Source of the DNA: Mycosynbacter sp964593465
GTDB taxonomy: Bacteria > Patescibacteriota > Saccharimonadia > Saccharimonadales > Saccharimonadaceae
NCBI GenBank assembly: GCA_964593465.1
Contig: CAZQJY010000005.1
Location: 10,091-74,090, forward strand
Direction: 5' to 3'
DNA: 64,000 bases
Both the position numbers and the translations under genes were made by a program. Shown here in pieces: positions 8,978 through 18,337 of the stretch; within the stretch, counting starts at the first letter, position 1, and the number at the start of each line of letters is the position of its first letter. The notes beneath the pieces are model-generated. The model was given only the letters and a program-made list of their open reading frames with translations, ran no database searches and was not told where the DNA came from.

Positions 8978-9083
8978 GATATTTTCACCATACAAATCAC
9001 CAAAAATAGTATAGTGCTTTTCACAATATTTATTGCATAATTATGCCCTACGCCCTATACTCATGTACGGTAATAAATTCGAC

Positions 9084-10070
9084 AGTATGCATATAGAAAA
9101 TACAAATCATTTATTAGAGTATATATCTCGTGAGTTGCGGGATTTTTTTATGACACCAAACGCGTTTCGCTCCGTATTGCTCCTCATCGTCATCACTATC
9201 GTTGTTGTATGGCTTACACGGTACCTTGCGAAAGGTATTATTCGCATTGCTCAGGTTATTGCCACACGCACCGATAACGAGTCAAACGAAGCCAAGGCGC
9301 GTCGCTACCAAGAAACAGAAACCTACCTCAGTATTGCGATCGCTATGGTGCGTGCATTTGCTGGTGCGATAGCCGTGTATTTTGCCTGGCGACTCATTAG
9401 TCCTACCTCTAGTACAGCCGTAGGTGGGGGAATAGCAGCAATTGGTGCAGGTGCGTTATTTATCGTGTTTGCCGGCCAAAGCTTAGGTATGCTTATGCGA
9501 GACCTCACTGCTGGCACGATGATGATCACGGAGAAATGGTTCAACATCGGCGATTTTATAAAGATTGAGCCATTTATCGATGTTAGTGGTGTCGTAGAGC
9601 GCATGACACTACGTAGCACCAAGATTCGCACCCTAAGTGGTGAGGTTGTCTGGATCCATAATCAGCAAATACAGGCCGCCCACGTGTCGCCAAAAGGCGT
9701 GCGTACGATAGCTGTGGATGTGTTCGTGCGCGACAGAGCAAAAGGGGAAAAGGCTATTGAAAAACTCATCTCTACAATCCCAACTGGCCCGATGATGCTG
9801 GCAAGCCCGTTATCTGTTACCTATGTAGAAAAATGGAGTGACGATCTGTGGAGGATTACAGTTATGGGGCAGACACTACCTGGAAGGGAATGGCTTATCG
9901 AGAAACACTTCGTCAACCTCATCGGAGAAATAGACTCCAACACAAAGAAAAACGCCGATAAGATTATCGCTCACAAGCCGATTGCGCGATTTGCCGACCC
10001 AGATGTTGAACGAAAATTCAAACGAGCCGTTCGTGTATCTCGTCGTAAGTCAACAGTCAAAAAGTCATAG
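9084..10070 (+). CDS. mscS: MscS-type mechanosensitive channel
   Basis: About 328 residues with three predicted membrane segments and the small-conductance channel fold. The pore helix is glycine/alanine rich (GGGIAAIGAGALFIVFAGQS), followed by the beta domain with GDFIKIEPFIDVSGVVE. It would release solutes on hypo-osmotic shock. Start uncertain: TATACT (9056-9061) lies 1 nt before ATG 9063, so I prefer ATG 9084. The reading frame stays open to TTG 9033. Confidence 0.88.
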   Translation, partial: SMHIENTNHLLEYISRELRDFFMTPNAFRSVLLLIVITIVVVWLTRYLAKGIIRIAQVIATRTDNESNEAKARRYQETETYLSIAIAMVRAFAGAIAVYFAWRLISPTSSTAVGGGIAAIGAGALFIVFAGQSLGMLMRDLTAGTMMITEKWFNIGDFIKIEPFIDVSGVVERMTLRSTKIRTLSGEVVWIHNQQIQAAHVSPKGVRTIAVDVFVRDRAKGEKAIEKLISTIPTGPMMLASPLSVTYVEKWSDDLWRITVMGQTLPGREWLIEKHFVNLIGEIDSNTKKNADKIIAHKPIARFADPDVERKFKRAVRVSRRKSTVKKS

Positions 10071-10117
10071 ACTTTTAGTGCAAAGGCACACAAAACTGTT
10101 ATACTTATAAGCACATT

Positions 10118-10804
10118 ATGTCTAGTTCATCGCAAAGCAAGCTTCATCAAGAAAAAGTCATCCTTTTGAGTTTATTGGCAGGTATCGCGCTTATTATCGG
10201 TGCTGTACTGTATGTCAATTTTTTGCGTCAAAAAGCTAGCCAAACAAGCTTACCTGCCAATGCGCCTTTGAGTATAGTTGTAGGTGATAAAAAAGCCGAT
10301 ACAAAAGTTGTCGTATACACAGATCCTCTTTGTGAAAAATGTGCTGATTTTCATAGAGACACTGTGTTAAAAATCCGCAAAGAGTATGCCGACTCAAGCA
10401 AAATCATGCTAGAAATTCGCCCCTTGAGTATTGTCTCAGACCAGTCCGCTAATATCACAGAGCTGCTAATGTGCAGTAACGAACAAGGTAAATACTGGGA
10501 GGTTGCCGACATTGCGTTTACATCCATCTGGAGCAACAATGGCAAGTCTCACGAAGAAAACGCTGCTGCAATTTTTGACAATTATCCTGTGGCTAAGATT
10601 GCAAAGATGGTGGATGCAGACGAGGCTAAACTATCTGATTGCATCAAAGACGATAGATTTGCAACAAAAATCTCACAAGCAGACGCCCAAGCCTACACTG
10701 CCAATGTATATAGTACACCGACAACATTTATCGGTAGTCATGAGCCCATTCGTGGCGCAGTAAATTACCAGTATATCAAAAGTCTAATCGACATCAGTCT
10801 TTAG
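10118..10804 (+). CDS. Membrane-anchored DsbA-like thiol oxidoreductase
   Basis: A 228-residue protein: one N-terminal membrane anchor (about 14-35), then a thioredoxin-fold domain with active-site Cys72-Glu-Lys-Cys75 and the cis-proline loop STPTTFIG. Family members (DsbA, BdbD) form or isomerise disulfides in exported proteins; the domain should face outside. No DsbB or VKOR partner is in the window. The -10 box TATACT is 12 nt before the ATG. Confidence 0.88.
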   Translation: MSSSSQSKLHQEKVILLSLLAGIALIIGAVLYVNFLRQKASQTSLPANAPLSIVVGDKKADTKVVVYTDPLCEKCADFHRDTVLKIRKEYADSSKIMLEIRPLSIVSDQSANITELLMCSNEQGKYWEVADIAFTSIWSNNGKSHEENAAAIFDNYPVAKIAKMVDADEAKLSDCIKDDRFATKISQADAQAYTANVYSTPTTFIGSHEPIRGAVNYQYIKSLIDISL

Positions 10805-10809
10805 TAATA

Positions 10810-12066
10810 TTACCCGCCAGAACGCTCATCCAGCAGGTCTTGTGGGTCGGTAGGCTTACCCATCGCAATACTTTCTTTTATAGCTGGATTGACGCTCTTT
10901 TTCATGCCATTATATTCGCGTGGCTTTTCTGCCGGATTTGCATGCCCGACCTCTGCACGTACGAGTCTATACGAGGTACCATGCTTCTCAAACGACGCTG
11001 CGATAGTTGCTTCACTGACGTCCACGTCTACTACCGTGTCATCACTCGCATCCCTTGAGCGTGTAAAGACGATAGTAACAGGGATGTAATTCTCCTTATT
11101 TGCTCCAGGCCTCGAGAGGGTGCGGATGCTTCTATCATATTCATGGCTAAAACACCTGCTAGCCTGCAGCTTAATGAGACTCGTACTTGCAACACTTGGA
11201 TCTTTCATCTTTTCACGTACATCATTATATTCGTCCCATAGTTTGCCGAAATCTATCGAATAGAGCGTCCCGTCAACATATAGCTGATTTGGCAGATCAA
11301 GATTCGGGAGAAAACCAGCTTCTTTTGGTACCTGTGTGAGATATCGATCACTGCGATTAATCACCTCTACCATCACGCGACCATCTTCAAAGTACTCAAA
11401 ATCTGGATAATAAGAGAGGATTTTATTCATAAGCTTGACACCGCGCTTACTATGCGGAGTAAGACTCTCTTCTCCAACAGGTGAGCTATTGAGTGTCACA
11501 GACACAATACGCAGGTCTGGCTCATGAGCATGAATATAAGCTGCGATATCTAGCGATATCGTACCACCTGCACTATAGCCGTCAAACGAAAGTTCTTTGA
11601 TGCCATTCGCTCTTGCAATCTCTATAATGCGTTGCGCCATGTCCTCCGTATCAAGACTTTCATTGCTATATTCGAGTGCATATACACTACCTGTTTCACG
11701 GTGGGCAGTGAGCCGCTTAGCAGTTTCAGATGGATCTTTGGTGCCGAGGCCCGTCAGTACAACCGTGCTGTGTGTTTCAAGTAGCGGATCCTTGCCATCA
11801 TATTTATATATCTCATGTACCTCAGCATGACTGTCTCGCACAGCCTCCTTGCCTTGTTCAATACTATGGGTAATGTAGTTTTCCGCCATTCCAACACCAG
11901 CAGACATTGTAGCCATGGCACCCGCAGCTAGATTTCCTGCAATCCTACGCCAGCGATAAGGCTCGTTCTCTCTATTGATACGTCTTGCCACCTTCGCATC
12001 ATGGCGGCTCAGGGACGTTGCATCGGGGTACTTTACTGGAGTAAAAAGTTTATTTTCTTGAATCAT
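10810..12066 (-). CDS. Alpha/beta-hydrolase-fold protein
   Basis: A 418-residue protein with nucleophile elbow GYSAGG, the aspect of a lipase/esterase-type alpha/beta hydrolase. The N-terminal ~100 residues include an Ala/Gly/Met-rich stretch (about 45-65) that could be a weak signal or membrane segment. The substrate is unknown. A second hydrolase of similar layout is at 49258-50328. It converges with the DsbA-like gene, leaving 5 nt between stops. A TATAAT box lies 15 nt upstream. Confidence 0.72.
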   Translation of the reverse strand: MIQENKLFTPVKYPDATSLSRHDAKVARRINRENEPYRWRRIAGNLAAGAMATMSAGVGMAENYITHSIEQGKEAVRDSHAEVHEIYKYDGKDPLLETHSTVVLTGLGTKDPSETAKRLTAHRETGSVYALEYSNESLDTEDMAQRIIEIARANGIKELSFDGYSAGGTISLDIAAYIHAHEPDLRIVSVTLNSSPVGEESLTPHSKRGVKLMNKILSYYPDFEYFEDGRVMVEVINRSDRYLTQVPKEAGFLPNLDLPNQLYVDGTLYSIDFGKLWDEYNDVREKMKDPSVASTSLIKLQASRCFSHEYDRSIRTLSRPGANKENYIPVTIVFTRSRDASDDTVVDVDVSEATIAASFEKHGTSYRLVRAEVGHANPAEKPREYNGMKKSVNPAIKESIAMGKPTDPQDLLDERSGG

Positions 12067-12225
12067 CGGCTATTGCTCTAGATTATACCATATGTGATAT
12101 AGTCAGCTATATTGATTGATGCGTTACTACTGTATATTATCGCATTAATTAAGAGCTTTAGCAACATCTACCTCTATTCATTTACATTTATCTGTTGGCT
12201 TGCTATAGTATATAAAGCTTACTAT

Positions 12226-12299
12226 AGGGGTATAGCTCAGCTGGCTAGAGCACAGGTCTCCAAAACCTGGTGTCGGGGGTTCGAGTCCCTCTACCCCTG
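12226..12299 (+). tRNA. tRNA-Trp (CCA)
   Basis: Cloverleaf with acceptor AGGGGTA / TACCCCT, anticodon loop CTCCAAA (anticodon CCA), T-loop TTCGAGT, discriminator G. CCA is encoded at 12300-12302. It has its own -10-like TATAGT/TATAAA stretch upstream and a hairpin downstream. Confidence 0.96.
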
Positions 12300-12303
12300 C
12301 CAG

Positions 12304-12339
12304 TATAAATGACACACTGTCAAAGGTGTGTCATTTATA
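12304..12339 (+). terminator. Perfect 14-bp hairpin behind tRNA-Trp
   Basis: TATAAATGACACAC pairs with GTGTGTCATTTATA around an 8-nt loop, starting 2 nt after the tRNA CCA. There is no strong U-tract, so it may also be a processing signal. Confidence 0.65.
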
Positions 12340-12439
12340 TTCTCTGCCGATTATTCCCCACAAAGATACCGTGGCCCGCAACAGTATCGACCCGACGTTT
12401 ACATTGGAGAGTTTTTATTATAAGATTAGACTTGTAAAT

Positions 12440-13144
12440 ATGACTAAACAAATATCCATACCTTGTATTGACTACGCTCTTCTGGCCGACTGGCACAATG
12501 GAAAATCAACAGACCAGATTATTTTAACATTCGTAGGCTTTGGTTCAAGCAAAAAGAGTAACTATGACTTCGTAGCAAAGATAGTTGAGATGACAGGCGC
12601 TAGCGCACTTGTCGTTGATCTGTCTGGACACGGTGAGAGTCCATTTGGTATAGACGACACAACACCTGCACAACATCTTCTTGAGGCGGTGCGTGCATAT
12701 GACTGGCTACAACAGAACTACCCTGATAGCGACATATACATTATGGGGACAAGTTATGGCGGCTTTATTGCAGCATATCTCACGCGCTTCCGTGAGGTAG
12801 AAAAACTAATTCTTCGTACACCCGCCATCTACGAACCGTCGATGCAATATACGATGCACCGTGATATAGATAAGCTCCTTGTTCGTGAGTATCGCCGAAA
12901 TAGCGAGCTTGTAAAAAAGCATCCGATCTTCCTGCAGCCGGCTCTGAATAGCGTATCAGCTCTACTGGTCATTCATGGAAACGATGCCAGCATCCCAACT
13001 CAAACAACAGATATATACAGTAAAATGTTTGACGCAACACGCTATACCGCCAAAGGGTTCGCGCATGCATTCCGTGATCCGTCTAATCCCCAAGATCATG
13101 TAGATGAGTACTACGATACTATCGCCGGCTGGATTACTGGTTAA
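12440..13144 (+). CDS. Alpha/beta hydrolase (lysophospholipase-like)
   Basis: A 234-residue single-domain alpha/beta hydrolase. The oxyanion-side strand LTFVGFGSSK is followed by DLSGHGES, the nucleophile elbow GTSYGG, then a late Asp (HGNDASIP) and a His (KGFAHAF), so a full Ser-Asp-His triad is likely. The substrate is unknown. Start chosen at the ATG giving a compact family-length protein; a TATTAT/TATAAG -10-like element precedes it. Confidence 0.82.
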   Translation: MTKQISIPCIDYALLADWHNGKSTDQIILTFVGFGSSKKSNYDFVAKIVEMTGASALVVDLSGHGESPFGIDDTTPAQHLLEAVRAYDWLQQNYPDSDIYIMGTSYGGFIAAYLTRFREVEKLILRTPAIYEPSMQYTMHRDIDKLLVREYRRNSELVKKHPIFLQPALNSVSALLVIHGNDASIPTQTTDIYSKMFDATRYTAKGFAHAFRDPSNPQDHVDEYYDTIAGWITG

Positions 13145-13158
13145 CAGATACAGATCCA

Positions 13159-13186
13159 TTGACATTTATATATCATTGTGTTATAG
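13159..13186 (+). promoter_or_regulatory. Strong promoter ahead of 13249
   Basis: TTGACA (13159-13164), 16 nt, TTATAG (13181-13186), then a leader of about 55 nt containing the small hairpin AACTT-CTCAGT-AAGTT before GGGAGG and the ATG. Confidence 0.7.
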
Positions 13187-13248
13187 TTGACGAGTTGCTA
13201 ACTTCTCAGTAAGTTGCAAGGTACATACTCATTCTAATGGGAGGTTTC

Positions 13249-14112
13249 ATGACTAACGCATGGAGTCAGTACAATGACCCCGACACGCTGCAAGGTATTG
13301 AACAGTATCGTCGTTCAGGGCTAACACTTTGGACGCCCGACGACATCAGAGCTCTTGGGCTCACTGAACTCAAGAGCGTCGCTCGCTCATGTAGCGATCT
13401 TATCAACGGAACGTACAATGATAATTACCCTCAAAGTGCAAGGAACGTTGATTCAGGCCTGTTTTTCTTATTCATCATGCAGATTGACGGACTCAAGGAT
13501 CAATGGTTATTTCGTTGCGCGTATAGTAGCACGAATTTCTGCTATACTATAGATATTAAACGTATACTTTTTCTCTATCAGTACCTAAATAACATCCGTA
13601 CTATCGGAGCTGTTGCACCTAGCTCACGGTTCTTGACTCGTAGAATGCTTAAGCCAATTGATTTTCCAACTGCAAGGCTAATTATTGAGTATGGTGCAGG
13701 GACGGGCGTATTTACCAAGGAAATTGTCGCTAGCATGTCAACGGATACCCTACTTTTGATAGTAGAGAAACACAAGATGTTCTACAATGAACTGGCAGCG
13801 ACATATGCCACTAACCCACATGTAATTGTGGTGCATGATTCGGCGGAGAATATCAACAATATCTTGCAAGAACACACACTTACGGCGCCTGACTATATCG
13901 TGTCTGGGCTACCGTTTGCAACACTGCCAGCTTCATCGTCACATGCAATCTTAGAGCAAACGGTTGCACTCATTGGTTGCAAGGGACTATTTATAACGTT
14001 TCAATACACGCAACTGCAGCAGGCGCTATTTTCAGAGTATTTTAAGAACATTCACACCACCCGCGAGTTACGCAATATTCCGCCAGCATACGTTTTAGAG
14101 TGTCGCAAGTAG
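13249..14112 (+). CDS. Class I methyltransferase with unusual N-terminal segment
   Basis: The open frame encodes 287 residues. The C-terminal ~185 are a SAM-dependent methyltransferase resembling phospholipid N-methyltransferases: YLNNIRTIGAVAPSSRFL and the SAM motif EYGAGTGVFTKEI. The first ~100 residues match no family I know and are richer in G+C (33/60 at 13321-13380 against 24/60 at 13561-13620). The ATG at 13249 has a good GGGAGG site. However, TATACT (13543-13548) lies 6 nt before an in-frame ATT (13555) where the conserved part begins (KRILFLYQYL). The frame may therefore be an orphan-type gene merged with a methyltransferase that has its own leaderless start. Confidence 0.75.
   Translation: MTNAWSQYNDPDTLQGIEQYRRSGLTLWTPDDIRALGLTELKSVARSCSDLINGTYNDNYPQSARNVDSGLFFLFIMQIDGLKDQWLFRCAYSSTNFCYTIDIKRILFLYQYLNNIRTIGAVAPSSRFLTRRMLKPIDFPTARLIIEYGAGTGVFTKEIVASMSTDTLLLIVEKHKMFYNELAATYATNPHVIVVHDSAENINNILQEHTLTAPDYIVSGLPFATLPASSSHAILEQTVALIGCKGLFITFQYTQLQQALFSEYFKNIHTTRELRNIPPAYVLECRK
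13543..13548 (+). promoter_or_regulatory. Internal -10 box before the methyltransferase core
   Basis: TATACT, 6 nt before an in-frame ATT codon. This is the same spacing as the leaderless genes of the window. No good -35 was found. Confidence 0.35.
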
Positions 14113-14122
14113 TAAAGTCTGG

Positions 14123-14128
14123 TATAAT
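14123..14128 (+). promoter_or_regulatory. -10 box of the 14136 gene, leaderless
   Basis: TATAAT followed by 7 nt and then ATG. Confidence 0.6.
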
Positions 14129-14135
14129 TAGTAGC

Positions 14136-14756
14136 ATGAAATCTCTGAGTTTGACGACGCCGCATGTAATTTTTGTCATCGGCATGCCTGGGGTAGGTAA
14201 GACCCATTTTGCGACAAAATTTTCTGAAACATTTGGTGCACCTTTTGTTGAGGCAGACCAGCTACGTCGAATTACAACATCTAACCAACCTATCTACGAC
14301 CAAAATGAACAGTCTATCGTAGATCAGCTAGTACACCAGCAGATAGGCGAACTCTTAAAAACAAAGCAAACATTTATCGTAGAAGCAGCCACAGAGGCAC
14401 GCATCGATAGACAAAACCTCAGTAAGCTCGCACGGAGCAATGGCTATCAGACACTCTACGTCTGGGTACAAACAGACCCAGAAACAGCACGTTTGCGCGC
14501 TACAAAATCCGGGCGTATCAACAAAGACAAAGCGCTGATACTGCCCGTAACTCGCTATGAGCAACTCATCAAACGCTTCACAGCACCTACGCCCACCGAA
14601 AACGTGACGGTGATTAGCGGTAAACATACCTATGCATCTCAAGCACGAGCTGTGCTCAAACGACTTGCTGGCCAAAATCGCCCAGATGACACAGCCTTGC
14701 AAGTTCCACCTCGACGTGCGTCTAAGCCAAAAGGCAGTTCCATTAAAATCTCCTAA
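14136..14756 (+). CDS. P-loop ATPase/kinase-like protein
   Basis: A 206-residue AAA_33/zeta-toxin-like P-loop protein: Walker A GMPGVGKT near the N terminus, an internal FIVEAATEA strand, and LYVWVQTDPETARLRA followed by basic residues typical of small-molecule or nucleoside kinases. The basic C-terminal tail (RRASKPKGSS) is unusual. Substrate unknown. It sits 9 nt before the metallopeptidase gene and is probably cotranscribed with it. Confidence 0.78.
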   Translation: MKSLSLTTPHVIFVIGMPGVGKTHFATKFSETFGAPFVEADQLRRITTSNQPIYDQNEQSIVDQLVHQQIGELLKTKQTFIVEAATEARIDRQNLSKLARSNGYQTLYVWVQTDPETARLRATKSGRINKDKALILPVTRYEQLIKRFTAPTPTENVTVISGKHTYASQARAVLKRLAGQNRPDDTALQVPPRRASKPKGSSIKIS

Positions 14757-14765
14757 TATCGAAGT

Positions 14766-15455
14766 ATGGTGACACTCTCAGACGACGAGTTTGGCGAAAT
14801 AACAATACGCAAAACGAAAAGTAGCAGTATTCGTGTCAGCGTTGCACCAGATGGTCGCTTGCGCGCCACACTACCAAGATTTGCTACTCAGCGTGCGCTC
14901 AAAAAAGTCATAGAGCAGTCCCGCCCTCAAATTCGCACAATGCTCAAGGAGCAGCTACCAGACATTATATATAGTGACGGAACACAGGTAGGTAAAAGCC
15001 ATTCGATCTTAGTCACGACAGGCACCGGTATAACAAAAGTGCGTCGGCAAAAACTAAAACTTGTCGTAGCACTCGCACCACAAGATGACATCCACTCACC
15101 AGATATTCAAACACTCATTCGAAAAGAAGTGCGTGCAGCCCTGCGCACGGAAGCCAAACACTACCTCTCACGAAGACTAGCCGTACTTGCAGATAGACTG
15201 AAGTGTAATTATGAAAAAGTACGCTTTTCTCATGCCAGCTCGCGTTGGGGAAGCTGCAGCAGTACTGGAACTATCAGTCTTAATATTGCGCTCATGCAGT
15301 TGCCATTTGACCTTATTGACTATGTGCTCGTCCATGAACTCGCACATACCAAGCAAATGAACCACAGTAGTGATTTCTGGTCACTCGTAGAAGCCGCAGA
15401 CCCGGACTACAAACTACATCGCACAGCGCTTAAACAATTTCATCCAACTATTTGA
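14766..15455 (+). CDS. YgjP-like (DUF45) zinc metallopeptidase
   Basis: A 229-residue protein of the WLM/DUF45 family. It has zincin motif HELAHTKQMNHSSDFW (HExxH plus third His) and the diagnostic SRWGSCSSTGTISLN upstream. Cytoplasmic. It is 9 nt after the P-loop gene. The biological substrate of this family is not known to me. Confidence 0.9.
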   Translation: MVTLSDDEFGEITIRKTKSSSIRVSVAPDGRLRATLPRFATQRALKKVIEQSRPQIRTMLKEQLPDIIYSDGTQVGKSHSILVTTGTGITKVRRQKLKLVVALAPQDDIHSPDIQTLIRKEVRAALRTEAKHYLSRRLAVLADRLKCNYEKVRFSHASSRWGSCSSTGTISLNIALMQLPFDLIDYVLVHELAHTKQMNHSSDFWSLVEAADPDYKLHRTALKQFHPTI

Positions 15456-15491
15456 AACTCTTATGCTTGATAGGGTATACTAAAGATACTT

Positions 15492-17129
15492 ATGAAAAGG
15501 AGGGCACCCGATGCGCGAAGTGCGCAGACCAGCAAGCTGATGCGCATAGCATGTGTGGTATTCGCATCTATTTTTATCTTGCAAGGCTACTTGGTCAAGA
15601 TTGGTAGCCTGCCGCAAGGTCACTATATTAACGACGAAACTTTCTGGAACCTCACAATCGCAGCCGTGCTGCTGACGCTTGCTGTATTGTTGTATCCTCG
15701 TGCCACCATACCGAGGCCTCTGGCTCTTGTACGAGTACTCGCCATAGAGTTTGTGGGCATTGGCTTTATTATCACCTCCACAGGCTTTGGCTCACTCTTG
15801 AGCCTTGCACTTATCTTTGTGCTGTACGAGTCATATATCCTTTACAAAGTATACGGTTTGAGCATCAGTATCGCACTCCTAGCAGCGGCAGTTGGCTATG
15901 AGATGTATCAATCTACCTATCTTGGCTTCTTCAATACTATCGATACGCTTATCGCTCTACTCACAATTCTGTCTATAGCGCTGCTTGGTGTTGCGCTTAT
16001 GCGTGCCCAAAGCGTGCGCTATGAAACATTAGAAAAGAGCCGTGCTCAAGCCAATCTAGAAAAATACCGTATCACCACCCTCATGAATAATCTAGCGCAA
16101 GGCGTCCTGAGCTTAGATCGCAAAGGAGTCGTCCGTCTCTACAATGCAGCAGCACTCAATATCCTTGACACCAACAGCTCGCTTAACAATCAGCATATAG
16201 ATGACATCTTAAAGATAAAGAATGGAGAAGGGAAACACATTCACCCATCTGCCTTACTCAAAAACATTCAGTCCACAGAGGTGTTTGACGACCTATATTT
16301 TCATAATGGGGAAGAAGCTGCACGATTGGAAATATCCGTCACTCCAATACGCGCCGGACGCCAGCATGGCAAGCTCGATATAGACCAAGGCTTCATCCTG
16401 CTCGTGCGTGACGTAACCAAACAGAAGAATCTCGATGATGAGCGCGATGAGTTTATAAGCGTCGTGAGTCATGAACTCAGGACACCCCTTACGGTCGCTG
16501 AAGCAAGTATTAGCAATATACAAGCTCTGTACCGCAAAGGTATCACTTCGTCTGATCGTATTTTACCAGCGTTAGATGCTGCCTATGGGCAGCTCAATCT
16601 ACTAGCACGGATAACCAATGATTTGAGCACTCTATCGAGAGCAGAGCAAGGTGAGACAAACGATGTTGAGCTACTTGACCTAGATCAATTTTTGCATGAT
16701 TTATATGTCAAATATTATACTGATGCAAAAACCGCTGGATTGCGATTTGATATTGATACACCCGCCAAACTTGGAAAAGTTCGAACTAGCCGACTTTATC
16801 TCGCTGAATTATTACAAAACCTCATCGATAACGCTTTTAAATATACCAAAGAGGGCAGTATACAACTTGCTGCGACGCGCAAGAAAGATACTGTCACAAT
16901 ATCCGTCACCGACACTGGCATAGGTATCGGCAAGGCTGACAAAGAAAAAATATTCGACAAGTTTTATCGTAGCGAAGATTATCGCACACGAGAGACTGGC
17001 GGTACAGGACTTGGCTTGTATGTAGCCATGAAACTGGCAGCCAAACTCAATACGACGATTCAGCTAAAAAGCCGTCTCAACCACGGCTCGACATTCAGCA
17101 TTAATCTCAAAGCTACCGACGACGAGTAG
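15492..17129 (+). CDS. Membrane sensor histidine kinase, orphan
   Basis: A 545-residue kinase. Five or six transmembrane helices (about 15-170) form a membrane sensor; then a short coiled coil, a PAS-like domain (about 195-305), HisKA with phospho-accepting His327 (VVSHELRTP), and HATPase with N-box NLIDNAFKY, G1 DTGIGIG and G2 GGTGLGLY. All catalytic motifs are intact. No response regulator is encoded nearby. The 3' end overlaps the convergent GT2 gene by 17 nt. Confidence 0.93.
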   Translation: MKRRAPDARSAQTSKLMRIACVVFASIFILQGYLVKIGSLPQGHYINDETFWNLTIAAVLLTLAVLLYPRATIPRPLALVRVLAIEFVGIGFIITSTGFGSLLSLALIFVLYESYILYKVYGLSISIALLAAAVGYEMYQSTYLGFFNTIDTLIALLTILSIALLGVALMRAQSVRYETLEKSRAQANLEKYRITTLMNNLAQGVLSLDRKGVVRLYNAAALNILDTNSSLNNQHIDDILKIKNGEGKHIHPSALLKNIQSTEVFDDLYFHNGEEAARLEISVTPIRAGRQHGKLDIDQGFILLVRDVTKQKNLDDERDEFISVVSHELRTPLTVAEASISNIQALYRKGITSSDRILPALDAAYGQLNLLARITNDLSTLSRAEQGETNDVELLDLDQFLHDLYVKYYTDAKTAGLRFDIDTPAKLGKVRTSRLYLAELLQNLIDNAFKYTKEGSIQLAATRKKDTVTISVTDTGIGIGKADKEKIFDKFYRSEDYRTRETGGTGLGLYVAMKLAAKLNTTIQLKSRLNHGSTFSINLKATDDE

Positions 17130-18240
17130 GTGCTGTAATAGAGCGGCCCTTCCAAGTGATAGACTCTGTCTTGTAGCCTATCATACTACCAAGTGTCACG
17201 CCTGCATCAAGCAGCAGAAGTAACGGCCACAACCATGCGCCAATAAATGCACCGCGTACCCACGTAAAGCGTAAATAGAGAAAATATACGCAAGCTCCTG
17301 CTACATAAATTATTGCAGCGAATATAGCCGCAGCGACAGATGAGGTACTGGTGAGTATCAGTAGGGGAGTTAGCGCAATCAGAAGCATGCAAGCAATCGC
17401 CACAAATGTACGCCAAGTAGAATACCCTAACTGTGGAAATCGCAAACGCTGCACCGTTTCTAGCTGTGAACTCATCTTTTTTTCGTATGTCACGCCAAGT
17501 AGCTGTTGGCTCGTCAGGAACTTGTAGCTGTGCGACGCTAAGTACAACTCTGCTATCGTGACTTCTGGCTCAACATCAACACGTAGTGTTTCAAAAGTAT
17601 CAAAATCACTTAGTAGCTGCTTGCGTCGAGCCATCCAAATATTCGATGCCGCCACAGGACGACGCACACTGTGAAATAAAATCGCCCAGAAATACCGAAG
17701 CGGAGCAAGTACAACGCTCAGCCTCCACAAATCGCTCCTCAGTGGTAATACAGATATCATATTGGCATGTGTCTCCTCAGCATAGCTCACCAATTGGCTA
17801 ATAGACGTGGGTGCTACTATCGTATCTACGTCTAGAAACAGTATATACGTGCCATTTGCCTCCGCCGCCAAACGCCGCAACGCATAGTTTTTACCCAGCC
17901 AGCCTGTAGGGGGAGTGTTTCCCTCTATAAACCGCACGCCGTCTTTTGCAAAAGCCCGAATGAGCTGGGAAGTATTATCAACAGAATCATCGTCCAAGAC
18001 TAGCACCTCGAGCTTCTTGTACCGACTTCGTAACACAGCTTCTAGGCAGCGTGTCATTGCATGACGCTCGTTGCGCGCAGGTATACACACGCTCACGCTC
18101 GGCAAAGCATCCGCTACAGCAGGCATGCTTATTAGTTTGCGTCTGTGAAAAATACGCAACAAGTGCTGCATGCGCCAAAAAGCCATGTACAGCGCAATCA
18201 AAACCACGCAACCAGTCGCAAGCACCATAACTTCAAGCAT
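17113..18240 (-). CDS. Membrane glycosyltransferase family 2
   Basis: 375 residues: an N-terminal membrane helix (about 3-22), a GT-A domain with CIPARNE, VLDDDSVDNT and the DxD motif FLDVDT, then two to four C-terminal membrane helices. It probably transfers sugar to a lipid or surface polymer. The minus strand shows TACAAT (18247-18252) and then 6 nt before ATG 18240, so that start is chosen and the gene is leaderless. The frame is open much further upstream but overlaps secE there. Confidence 0.87.
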   Translation of the reverse strand: MLEVMVLATGCVVLIALYMAFWRMQHLLRIFHRRKLISMPAVADALPSVSVCIPARNERHAMTRCLEAVLRSRYKKLEVLVLDDDSVDNTSQLIRAFAKDGVRFIEGNTPPTGWLGKNYALRRLAAEANGTYILFLDVDTIVAPTSISQLVSYAEETHANMISVLPLRSDLWRLSVVLAPLRYFWAILFHSVRRPVAASNIWMARRKQLLSDFDTFETLRVDVEPEVTIAELYLASHSYKFLTSQQLLGVTYEKKMSSQLETVQRLRFPQLGYSTWRTFVAIACMLLIALTPLLILTSTSSVAAAIFAAIIYVAGACVYFLYLRFTWVRGAFIGAWLWPLLLLLDAGVTLGSMIGYKTESITWKGRSITAPTRRR

Positions 18241-18259
18241 ATGCATATTGTACCACGCC

Positions 18260-18288
18260 TTGACATCAGGGCGAGTAGCCACTATACT
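18260..18288 (+). promoter_or_regulatory. secE-nusG promoter
   Basis: TTGACA (18260-18265), 17-nt spacer, TATACT (18283-18288). It overlaps the divergent GT2 start region. Confidence 0.8.
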
Positions 18289-18337
18289 TGTACTTGACAG
18301 TCTGCAACAAGCAGATTTTTTAAATTGGGAGAGAAAA

